Notes under the pieces: model-generated
Databases searched by the model: none
What the model was told of the DNA's origin: nothing
The model's input: the letters and a program-made list of their open reading frames with translations, nothing else
Program-made: the position numbers and the translations under genes
DNA from: Alistipes sp. CAG:268
GTDB taxonomy: Bacteria > Bacteroidota > Bacteroidia > Bacteroidales > Rikenellaceae
Length of the DNA stretch: 10,856 nucleotides
Direction of reading: 5' to 3'
Assembly (NCBI GenBank): GCA_000434235.1
Contig: FR891962.1
Coordinates: forward strand, 1 to 10,856
Shown: positions 1 to 4,993 of the stretch, one piece after another
How positions within the stretch are numbered: position 1 is the stretch's first letter
Layout of the letters: every line of letters begins with the position of its first letter

Positions 1-26
1 TGAGCCAGGATCAAACTCTCCATTGT
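1..26 (-). rRNA. 16S rRNA, 5' end only
   Basis: Read on the minus strand, the first 19 bases are AGAGTTTGATCCTGGCTCA, the universal start of bacterial 16S rRNA (the 27F primer site). The bases just before it (ACAATGG) match the usual Bacteroidales 5' extension. Only the tip of the gene lies in the window; the rest runs off the left edge. The mature 5' end is placed near 26 by analogy with E. coli, where about seven bases precede AGAGTTTG, and could be off by a few bases. Confidence 0.96.
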
Positions 27-65
27 ATAAAAATATCAATGTTTCGTTAGAGTCCTGACTATTCG

Positions 66-81
66 TTTCCTTTAAAGGAAA
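66..81. repeat. Perfect 16-nt palindrome in the rrn leader
   Basis: TTTCCTTTAAAGGAAA is a perfect inverted repeat, about 40 nt upstream of the 16S start in the transcribed leader of the minus-strand rRNA operon. It could be a small hairpin in the pre-rRNA, a protein-binding site, or chance in AT-rich DNA. The spacer downstream of 16S, which would show whether this takes part in a processing stem, is outside the window. Confidence 0.4.
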
Positions 82-109
82 TTGACAGATAAATACTACA
101 TTCTTCTCT

Positions 110-117
110 CAAATATA
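110..117 (-). promoter_or_regulatory. Candidate proximal rrn -7 element
   Basis: On the minus strand this reads TATATTTG, an exact match to the Bacteroidetes -7 consensus TAnnTTTG, about 85 nt upstream of the 16S start. No convincing TTTG lies at the expected -33 distance (the best is CTG at 136-138, with an 18-nt spacer). It may be a weak proximal promoter or a chance match in AT-rich sequence. Confidence 0.35.
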
Positions 118-175
118 ACCAGTAATTCAAAGAACCAGTTTAAAAAAGTTTCGCGTTTAGTAGCGAAAGGGACTA

Positions 176-207
176 CAAAGGTAAGTGATATTTTTGAATC
201 CCGCAAA
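176..207 (-). promoter_or_regulatory. rrn promoter, copy A
   Basis: On the minus strand, -33 TTTG (207-204), a 20-nt spacer and -7 TACCTTTG (183-176) match the Bacteroidetes housekeeping promoter exactly. Transcription would start near 169-170 and run left into 16S rRNA. The region just past the start (CCCTTTCGC on the minus strand) and the AT-rich stretch upstream of the -33 box are repeated in copy B, as expected of duplicated rRNA promoters. Confidence 0.82.
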
Positions 208-264
208 TCTTTTTCAAGATTTTTTTTCACCACCCGTTTCCGAGCTAAATCGCGAAAGGGACTG

Positions 265-296
265 CAAAGATAATCGCTTATCCGTTAATCTCCAAA
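265..296 (-). promoter_or_regulatory. rrn promoter, copy B
   Basis: On the minus strand, -33 TTTG (296-293), a 20-nt spacer and -7 TATCTTTG (272-265) form a full consensus match, 89 nt upstream of copy A. It shares the initial transcribed sequence AGTCCCTTTCGC and the upstream motif TCTTGAAAAAG with copy A. Tandem promoters of this kind are typical of rRNA operons. Confidence 0.82.
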
Positions 297-410
297 AACT
301 TTTTCAAGAACTTCGCATTTCGCTTAAAATCAACAACAAAACCATCTCAAGCTCCTTTATTGTAAACTCTCGACTTATTTGCAAGAACCGTTGTTTCTCA
401 AATGCGGATG

Positions 411-441
411 CAAAGGTAGCGACTTTTTCCGAATCTGCAAG
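411..441 (-). promoter_or_regulatory. rrn promoter, distal copy C
   Basis: On the minus strand, -7 TACCTTTG (418-411) is an exact match and is identical to that of copy A. The -33 box is CTTG (441-438), keeping the TTG core, with a 19-nt spacer after a one-base change from TTTG. The repeat around the start site seen in copies A and B is not clear here. It probably adds rRNA transcription or is the distal member of the array. Confidence 0.62.
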
Positions 442-484
442 CGTTCGGACATCTTTTTTTGTAAAAATCTTCATTATTTCGCAA

Positions 485-515
485 CAAAGGTGATTATACA
501 TATATATTATATAAA
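485..515 (-). promoter_or_regulatory. Weak fourth rrn promoter-like match
   Basis: On the minus strand, CACCTTTG (492-485) is one base from TAnnTTTG, and TTTA (515-512) lies 19 nt upstream as an imperfect -33 box. It is at the outer edge of the AT-rich region, just before composition turns GC-rich. It could be a decayed promoter copy or chance. Confidence 0.25.
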
Positions 516-761
516 GCCCGTCACCGAACGCTCGTCCACAGCTTCAGTCTGCAAAGCCCGCACCTGCCACATACAATACGCAGCCGCACGCCGGCCGGCA
601 TGCCTCATAATATCCCGCACGCGCACCGGGAGAAAGGCAGCATTGGCCATCGTCCGTGAGGCCGACCTTCCACGATGCATCCGGATCCCGAAGAGCAGCC
701 AGAAAACAACGAATTGACGGCACAATTTCGGCCCGACGTCCCGAAAACCCGGATTTTTTAC
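516..761. other. GC-rich non-coding stretch between rrn and lspA
   Basis: I see no supportable gene here. Composition changes sharply from the AT-rich promoter array to GC-rich DNA at about 516. A reading frame on the minus strand crosses it, but it has no recognisable protein features and overlaps the lspA start. The one structural feature is a GC-rich inverted repeat centred on GCCGGCCGGC (590-599) with near-symmetric flanks (GCAC/ATGC), able to form a hairpin on either strand. There is no T-tract, so it is not an obvious terminator. Confidence 0.5.
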
Positions 762-769
762 TACTTTTG
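762..769 (+). promoter_or_regulatory. lspA promoter -7 element
   Basis: TACTTTTG is an exact TAnnTTTG match, 23 nt before the chosen lspA start, giving a short leader of about 17 nt. No TTG is seen at the -33 position. The in-frame GTG at 769 lies inside this element, which argues against it being the start codon. Confidence 0.6.
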
Positions 770-792
770 TGCGATATACCGAACTATACAAG

Positions 793-1407
793 ATGAATCT
801 CAAAAAAATATCGCTGCTCGTACTGCTGCTGGTCATAGCGGACCAAGCGCTGAAGATCTGGGTCAAGACCCACATGCACCTCGAAGAATCGATCACAGTC
901 TTCCCCGACTGGTTCCAGTTGCACTTCATCGAGAACAAGGGCGCCGCGTTCGGCATGCGCCTCTCGCTGGGCGACACCTATGACTGGGGCAAGCTCCTGC
1001 TCGGTCTCTTCCGCATCGCCCTGGTAAGCGTCATCGGTTGGTTCACGGCACACCTGTACCGCAGCCGGCCCGACACCCCGAAGGGAGTATTTGTCGGACT
1101 GGCCCTGATCCTTGCGGGCGCCCTGGGCAACATCCTCGACAGCGCATTCTACGGGTTGCTCTTTTCGGAATCCACCCCCTACACGGTAGCCGAATTCGGC
1201 GGGCATTACGCCGGATTCATGATGGGCAAGGTGGTGGACATGTTCTATTTCCCCCTCTTCCAATGGGAAAATGTACCGCGCCTGCTGGAGTTCCTGGTAG
1301 ACCGCAACAACTACTTCTTCGGCGCAGTCTTCAACCTGGCCGATGCCTACATTTCGGTAGCAGTAGTCTATCTGCTTGTATTTCAGTTCAGATTCTTCAG
1401 CAAGTAA
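793..1407 (+). CDS. lspA: Lipoprotein signal peptidase (signal peptidase II)
   Basis: This is the inner-membrane aspartyl protease that removes signal peptides from lipidated prolipoproteins. The protein is 204 aa from the ATG at 793. It shows the family pattern: an N-terminal membrane helix with the conserved Asp in IADQALK (D17), the ENKGAAFG block, GNILD carrying the first catalytic Asp (D116), and FNLADAYIS carrying the second (D184). Further hydrophobic segments fit the usual four-helix topology. It is longer than E. coli LspA (164 aa) because of an insert between GNILD and VVDMF, which I recall as common in Bacteroidetes. A GTG eight codons upstream (769) is in frame but sits inside the -7 box, so the ATG is preferred. 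At least two lipoproteins in this window (GalM and the DUF4840-like protein) would be its substrates. Confidence 0.96.
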   Translation: MNLKKISLLVLLLVIADQALKIWVKTHMHLEESITVFPDWFQLHFIENKGAAFGMRLSLGDTYDWGKLLLGLFRIALVSVIGWFTAHLYRSRPDTPKGVFVGLALILAGALGNILDSAFYGLLFSESTPYTVAEFGGHYAGFMMGKVVDMFYFPLFQWENVPRLLEFLVDRNNYFFGAVFNLADAYISVAVVYLLVFQFRFFSK

Positions 1408-1433
1408 ATTTTTCTTCAAAAAATGCTTGCTGA
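1397..1433. repeat. Inverted repeat spanning lspA stop and tRNA promoter
   Basis: TCAGCAAG (1397-1404) pairs with CTTGCTGA (1426-1433), and ATTTTT (1408-1413) pairs with AAAAAT (1419-1424) inside it, giving a long hairpin with the lspA stop codon in its 5' arm. The 3' arm contains the -33 box of the tRNA-Leu promoter. No T-tract follows on the plus strand, so this is not a standard intrinsic terminator. It may end or stabilise the lspA mRNA. Confidence 0.5.
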
Positions 1434-1456
1434 TTCAAAAAAAAGCATTACTTTTG
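1426..1456 (+). promoter_or_regulatory. tRNA-Leu promoter
   Basis: CTTG (1426-1429) as -33 box, a 19-nt spacer and TACTTTTG (1449-1456) as an exact -7 match. Transcription would start around 1462-1464, giving about 26 nt of 5' leader before the tRNA. The tRNA therefore seems to be expressed separately from lspA. Confidence 0.75.
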
Positions 1457-1488
1457 CACACCGCAATTCCGGAAAACACCGGTACAAT

Positions 1489-1570
1489 GCCCAGGTGGCG
1501 GAATAGGTAGACGCGCACGTTTCAGGTGCGTGTGCCGCAAGGCGTGCAGGTTCGATTCCTGTCCTGGGCA
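1489..1570 (+). tRNA. tRNA-Leu, anticodon CAG
   Basis: The acceptor stem GCCCAGG (1489-1495) pairs with CCTGGGC (1563-1569), followed by discriminator A at 1570. The D-arm region GGCGGAATAGGTAGACGC is characteristic of leucine tRNAs. The anticodon stem CACGT/GCGTG closes the loop TTCAGGT, giving anticodon CAG (reads CUG). There is a long class II variable arm (CCGCAAGG region), and the T arm is GCAGG-TTCGATT-CCTGT. The terminal CCA is not encoded and must be added after transcription. Confidence 0.96.
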
Positions 1571-1573
1571 CTG

Positions 1574-1612
1574 AAACCCCCGCAGACGAAAGTCTCGCGG
1601 GGGTTTGCTTTT
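1574..1612 (+). terminator. Intrinsic terminator of tRNA-Leu
   Basis: AAACCCCCGC-AGAC (1574-1587) pairs with GTCT-(C)-GCGGGGGTTT (1592-1606) around a GAAA tetraloop, with one bulged C at 1596, followed by GCTTTT. The hairpin starts three bases after the tRNA ends and is a clear rho-independent terminator. Confidence 0.9.
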
Positions 1613-2003
1613 ACCGGCTGCACCGAAAAGCCCGCCAACACGCTGCGGCCATATTCCAGCAGCCAAGTCTCCATACCCGGGCAAACGGTCGGCTCCTGCG
1701 CCGTCGCCCTTTGCAAAGGGGCCCTTCGGAAGATGTCAGACGGATTCGAATATTGAACCTCACAGACTTGCAAAAACAAAAATTTATCCCTATTTTTGTT
1801 TACGGCAGCCGGCTCCATATCCACGGAGTTCCGTTTCCGGATCAAACTGTTGAACCCAAACCCCATTTCGAAAAAGCCGCTCACCTCTCCTGCCTACCTG
1901 CCCACAGCCGCACTCCTCTCGCCGAAGATGCACTACGGAAATCTGAAGGGGAAGTAAGCAGCAATCCTCCGGTCTGAAACCCAATTCCAAACCTTTTACA
2001 GCC
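1613..2003 (+). other. Intergenic region with long leader
   Basis: I see no supportable gene in these roughly 390 bases. Before the promoter lies a perfect 14-nt palindrome, CCCTTTGCAAAGGG (1707-1720). After the predicted start (about 1805) there is an untranslated leader of about 200 nt. The leader contains a possible ten-codon ORF (1928-1957, MHYGNLKGK and stop), but nothing shows it is translated. I could not match the leader to a known riboswitch class by eye. Longer frames cross the region on both strands and look like by-products of GC-rich composition. Confidence 0.5.
1767..1798 (+). promoter_or_regulatory. Promoter for the secreted-protein gene pair
   Basis: CTTG (1767-1770) as -33 box, a 20-nt AT-rich spacer and TATTTTTG (1791-1798) as an exact TAnnTTTG -7 box. 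The site lies in a local A/T-rich patch within GC-rich surroundings. It would give a start near 1805 and a leader of about 200 nt before the next gene, unusually long compared with other units in this window. Confidence 0.78.
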
Positions 2004-3659
2004 ATGAAACAGATACGGATTATCCCCATCCTGCTCGTTCTCCTGCTGGCCTTCGGCACCGATTGTCCGGCCCAGAAGAGGCAGGTCATCCACGCCCTGA
2101 CCGGCAAAGGGGTCAAAGACCTCTACAATGCGACCCGATACAAGCCCCAGATGCCGTCCCTGCCGCGGATTGCACCCGCCCCTCCATCCATCGTCGCCCT
2201 GCCGGACACCGCCCGGTTACGGGCCCTGCAGGAGACATCCCAGGCACGGCTTCGCTCGCTCAGGCTGCCCGACCCGAAGACCATATACCGGAAAGCACAG
2301 GAGCAGGTACGGGAGTTCTACCGACTGCGATGTGCAGACATGGAGGCAGGCAAAACGCCCCGGGACACCCTGGCATGGGTCCGTCTCGGGAACCGGGCGG
2401 CACGGCTCAACCTCGACGACGTGGCCGCGGACTGCATGAACCGGTTCCTCTACTACCGTCCCTCGGCTGCAAAGATCACCCGGGCGGTCGATTCACTGAT
2501 GTATGCCAGCCAACGCTATGCCCGCCCCATGATCGAAACCGCCGCAGAACGCGAGGTCTACGCATATTGGCAGGACCCCGACGCACACGACGCCCGCATC
2601 CCCGACCTCAGGATGCTCTCCGCACTGGGCGAACGATACGGATGCCGCACCACCGACCTGGCCCGCGGGACGCTGAGCTGCATCGACGGTGACTACGGGG
2701 AAGCCGGCAGACGCATCTCGGCCGAAATAGCCCGGGCTGCGAAAGACCCGGAGACCCCGGACGAATACAGCCGTCTGCTCTGCGGCATCGCCGCCCACTG
2801 CATGATACAAGCCGGGCAGCATGCCGAACTGCTCTGCCTCTTCGAGACGTACGACGCTGCGGAACAATATGCCGCAAAGGACCCGGCACTAGCCTTCCAA
2901 CTCTACCGGGCCGCCCTGCTGGCCGACCCGCAGAAGGCCCGAAAATATGCCGACATGGGGCTGGCGGCCGACGAAGCGTATTTCACCGAACAGTTCGAAG
3001 CGTTCTATGACACCGTATACAACCAGTTCGTCAGCCGGCCGCAACCCCTGAGCAACCTGGACTTCCTGCTCGGCAGCCCGACAACGGAACAATACCTGCG
3101 CTCGGCGCTCAATCTGGCAGCCGACCTGCTCGCGCAACTCCCCGACACGAATATTTACGACGGCCGGGAACATTTCCATGACGAAGGACTCGCCCCCTAC
3201 CGCGATGCGCTGCTCGAAATCGCCCGACGCTCGGAATCGGCAACACAAGGCCGCCTTACCCCCGACCATGCGCTGCTGCTCCTGATCGCCGAGAGTACAC
3301 GCGGCAACTTCGCCCGATCCGCCGAAGAGGGACGCGCCCGAGTCAAGGAGCTCTTCGAGAGGCTCTACACCGAAGAGCGAGACAACGACGAATACACCCA
3401 GGTGATCGTCCTGTCGGGTTTCTGCCATTCGCTGGGGCTCTCGGTCCGCGATCCCAAAGGCGCATTGAAGGTGATGACCGGGAAGGTCATGCCTCTGTTC
3501 GAGCAACTGGTCGAAAGGGACCCCAACCCACTGGGAATCGATGCGACCAACGAGGTCTACGGATACATGGCCAGCCTCTACCGGCGGACGGGAAAGAACG
3601 GGAAGGCCGAAAAGATGGAACGGCTGATCGTCAAGCCGGCAACGGACGGAATCCGATAA
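2004..3659 (+). CDS. Secreted alpha-helical protein of unknown function
   Basis: I do not recognise this 551-aa protein. Residues 1-24 look like a type I signal peptide: MKQIR, a leucine-rich core, then CPAQ with cleavage near A23/Q24. The Cys at 21 is preceded by GTD, which does not fit a lipobox, so it is not called a lipoprotein. The rest appears almost wholly helical, rich in Ala, Leu, Arg and Glu, with TPR-like stretches such as the region around residues 250-330 (AELLCLFETYDAAEQYAAKDP, then AFQLYRAALLADPQKARKYADMG) and a helical end. It is therefore probably a periplasmic or surface solenoid scaffold. No catalytic motif is visible. It is followed after 14 nt by another secreted unknown, so the two are probably co-transcribed from the promoter at 1767-1798. 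Confidence 0.85.
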   Translation: MKQIRIIPILLVLLLAFGTDCPAQKRQVIHALTGKGVKDLYNATRYKPQMPSLPRIAPAPPSIVALPDTARLRALQETSQARLRSLRLPDPKTIYRKAQEQVREFYRLRCADMEAGKTPRDTLAWVRLGNRAARLNLDDVAADCMNRFLYYRPSAAKITRAVDSLMYASQRYARPMIETAAEREVYAYWQDPDAHDARIPDLRMLSALGERYGCRTTDLARGTLSCIDGDYGEAGRRISAEIARAAKDPETPDEYSRLLCGIAAHCMIQAGQHAELLCLFETYDAAEQYAAKDPALAFQLYRAALLADPQKARKYADMGLAADEAYFTEQFEAFYDTVYNQFVSRPQPLSNLDFLLGSPTTEQYLRSALNLAADLLAQLPDTNIYDGREHFHDEGLAPYRDALLEIARRSESATQGRLTPDHALLLLIAESTRGNFARSAEEGRARVKELFERLYTEERDNDEYTQVIVLSGFCHSLGLSVRDPKGALKVMTGKVMPLFEQLVERDPNPLGIDATNEVYGYMASLYRRTGKNGKAEKMERLIVKPATDGIR

Positions 3660-3673
3660 CACCCCGAAAAAGG

Positions 3674-4813
3674 ATGAAACAGCTGCTGACAATCCTCCTG
3701 CTGCTCCCGTGGGGGTTGCAGGCCCAGGAGACGTGCGACACCGACTATCGGTCACCGCGCATACATTACTACGTGTCCTGCCCCGACGGGTCCGATACCC
3801 GGAGGCAGGCCGATCCCGGACAGGCCGTGCGGGCCGGCTCCGACATCTGGATACTGCTGTTGCAGGACGACGGCAACGCCGTGCTGGCCAAACACGCGGG
3901 GAAAAACCTCCACTACGGCATCCGCGAACGGGAGAGCACATACGGCCCGCTCACCCGCAGGGAGGCCGTCGAAGTGCTGAACCGGTGGATCGCCCACTAC
4001 TGCCACCTGACGGAACAGGACCGTAAGGAGGGACGCATCGGCTACAACACGCCCTGCTACACCGGCATTGCCGACAGTCCGCTGAAAGTCGGCCCCGATT
4101 TCAGGAGCGGCAACAGCCTCTCTCTGAAGGAAGGCGAGCGGGGATGGAGGTTCATCCACACGGGAGCCTACTCGGAGGAGACCGGAATGGAGCTGTGGAC
4201 CAGCCGCGACTTCAGGCGGGCCGTCTACTACCGCTCCGGGGAACTGCCCGGCACCGACCGGGCGGGCCACAGGAACTACACGCTCCTGCAGGAGTGCGAC
4301 ATCGAGGATTGCCTGCCCCGGAGCCGGATATCCGGGGAGCTCACCTTCCTGGGAGTCCCGCTCGGCCGCTCGCTCGAAGAGACGAAGCGGCAACTGCGGG
4401 ACAGAGGCTTCGCCGAACTGTCCGATGGCGACACGGATGCGGCGTGGAATGAATACGACGGCGAACTGGCCGGCCTGCTCGGGAGCTCCGCAGATCAGGC
4501 CACGCTGGAAGGCGACTTCTACGGCATGCCCTGCCTGGTCGTCCTGCAGGCCGACCCGCAAAACGGAAAGGTGTACTCCGTTTCGGGACGTCTGCTCACC
4601 CACTATCCGACCCTGCAGCAGGCCCGGCGGCCGTTCGACATCCTGACCGGGCGACTCTCCGAGCGCCTCGGCTCCGGGACCTACGCCGACTCCGAACAGA
4701 CCCGATACGTCATCCGCAGCGGCACGGGGAAGATCGACATAGGGATCGAAAAGATCGGAATCGCCCTCGAGGACGAAGGCATGTACGAAATCACCTTCCT
4801 GTTCTGGCCGTAG
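3674..4813 (+). CDS. Secreted protein of unknown function, C-terminal repeat-type domain
   Basis: A 379-aa protein beginning with a short signal peptide (MKQLL, leucine run, LQA-QE, cleavage near residue 17). The middle is a mixed region with seven cysteines in the mature protein (C21, 36, 110, 128, 208, 213, 287), which could form disulfides in the periplasm. From about residue 223 the pattern FLGVPL-RSLEETKRQLRDRGF, then LEGDFYGMPCLVV, KVYSVSGRL and ILTGRLSERLG, recalls a domain in many Bacteroidetes hypothetical proteins (FMGIPI...KGF...G.FAG...KYG). That resemblance is from memory and weak at sequence level. The gene starts 14 nt after the 551-aa gene and probably shares its transcript. 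No enzymatic motif is visible. Confidence 0.85.
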   Translation: MKQLLTILLLLPWGLQAQETCDTDYRSPRIHYYVSCPDGSDTRRQADPGQAVRAGSDIWILLLQDDGNAVLAKHAGKNLHYGIRERESTYGPLTRREAVEVLNRWIAHYCHLTEQDRKEGRIGYNTPCYTGIADSPLKVGPDFRSGNSLSLKEGERGWRFIHTGAYSEETGMELWTSRDFRRAVYYRSGELPGTDRAGHRNYTLLQECDIEDCLPRSRISGELTFLGVPLGRSLEETKRQLRDRGFAELSDGDTDAAWNEYDGELAGLLGSSADQATLEGDFYGMPCLVVLQADPQNGKVYSVSGRLLTHYPTLQQARRPFDILTGRLSERLGSGTYADSEQTRYVIRSGTGKIDIGIEKIGIALEDEGMYEITFLFWP

Positions 4814-4910
4814 CCTCCAGCCGCTCGGAGGCCGACATTCACCGCAACTCCAACGCAAGGAGGCACCGTCACGGCCGGAAACCGTCCGATCCCGACACGC
4901 ACCGGATCGG
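4813..4910 (+). other. Hairpins after the secreted pair
   Basis: Two inverted repeats follow the stop codon: GCCTCC/GGAGGC (4813-4818 with 4827-4832) and CCGATCC/GGATCGG (4886-4892 with 4904-4910). Neither is followed by a T-tract, so neither is a standard intrinsic terminator. They may protect the 3' end of the mRNA or go with factor-dependent termination ahead of the next promoter at 4932. Confidence 0.3.
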
Positions 4911-4931
4911 GACCGGGCATGTCCGCACCGG

Positions 4932-4963
4932 CTTGGAATATTGCAAAGAAAAGGTTATTTTTA
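4932..4963 (+). promoter_or_regulatory. Promoter of the GH2-galM unit
   Basis: CTTG (4932-4935) as -33 box, a spacer of exactly 20 nt and TATTTTTA (4956-4963), which differs from TAnnTTTG only in the last base. It lies in an AT-rich patch within GC-rich DNA. The start would be near 4970, about 24 nt before the ATG at 4994. Confidence 0.72.
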
Positions 4964-4993
4964 CGAACCCAAATAACCAAAAGCTTTGCTGAT

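Larger units (their letters stand above)
163..309. repeat. Two-unit promoter duplication
   Basis: Two imperfect units about 89-90 nt apart share GCGAAAGGGACT (163-174 and 252-263), a CAAAGRTA -7 complement (176-183 and 265-272), a CAAA -33 complement (204-207 and 293-296) and CTTTTTCAAGA (209-219 and 299-309). Conservation covers the upstream, core and initially transcribed parts while the spacers differ. This suggests an old duplication in which only the functional parts have been kept. Confidence 0.7.

Noticed and set aside
82..501. Short open frames in the rrn upstream region on both strands
   Set aside because: They lie across tandem rRNA promoters, are Phe/Ser/Lys-rich from the AT-rich sequence, and have no recognisable features.
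769..792. GTG at 769 as the lspA start
   Set aside because: It lies inside the -7 promoter box TACTTTTG; the ATG at 793 gives the normal LspA N-terminus.
507..977. 156-aa open frame on the minus strand over the region before lspA
   Set aside because: About half lies antisense to lspA, it shows no domain or export signal, and long chance frames are expected in GC-rich DNA.
2004..2075. Lipoprotein call for the 551-aa protein because of Cys21
   Set aside because: Residues before the Cys are GTD; Asp at -1 does not fit a lipobox, and CPAQ fits type I cleavage.
1711..2116. Open frames of 88-120 codons on both strands between the tRNA and the 551-aa gene
   Set aside because: They overlap a promoter and each other, have no protein-like pattern I can name, and one runs into the 551-aa gene antisense. 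They are better explained as leader sequence.
2889..3941. 350-aa minus-strand frame antisense to the secreted pair
   Set aside because: Mirror frame of GC-rich genes; composition is low-complexity Arg/Val/Gly and there are no motifs.
4919..4993. GTG at 4919 extending the GH2 protein by 25 residues
   Set aside because: It is upstream of the predicted transcription start and would bury the clear signal peptide that begins at 4994.
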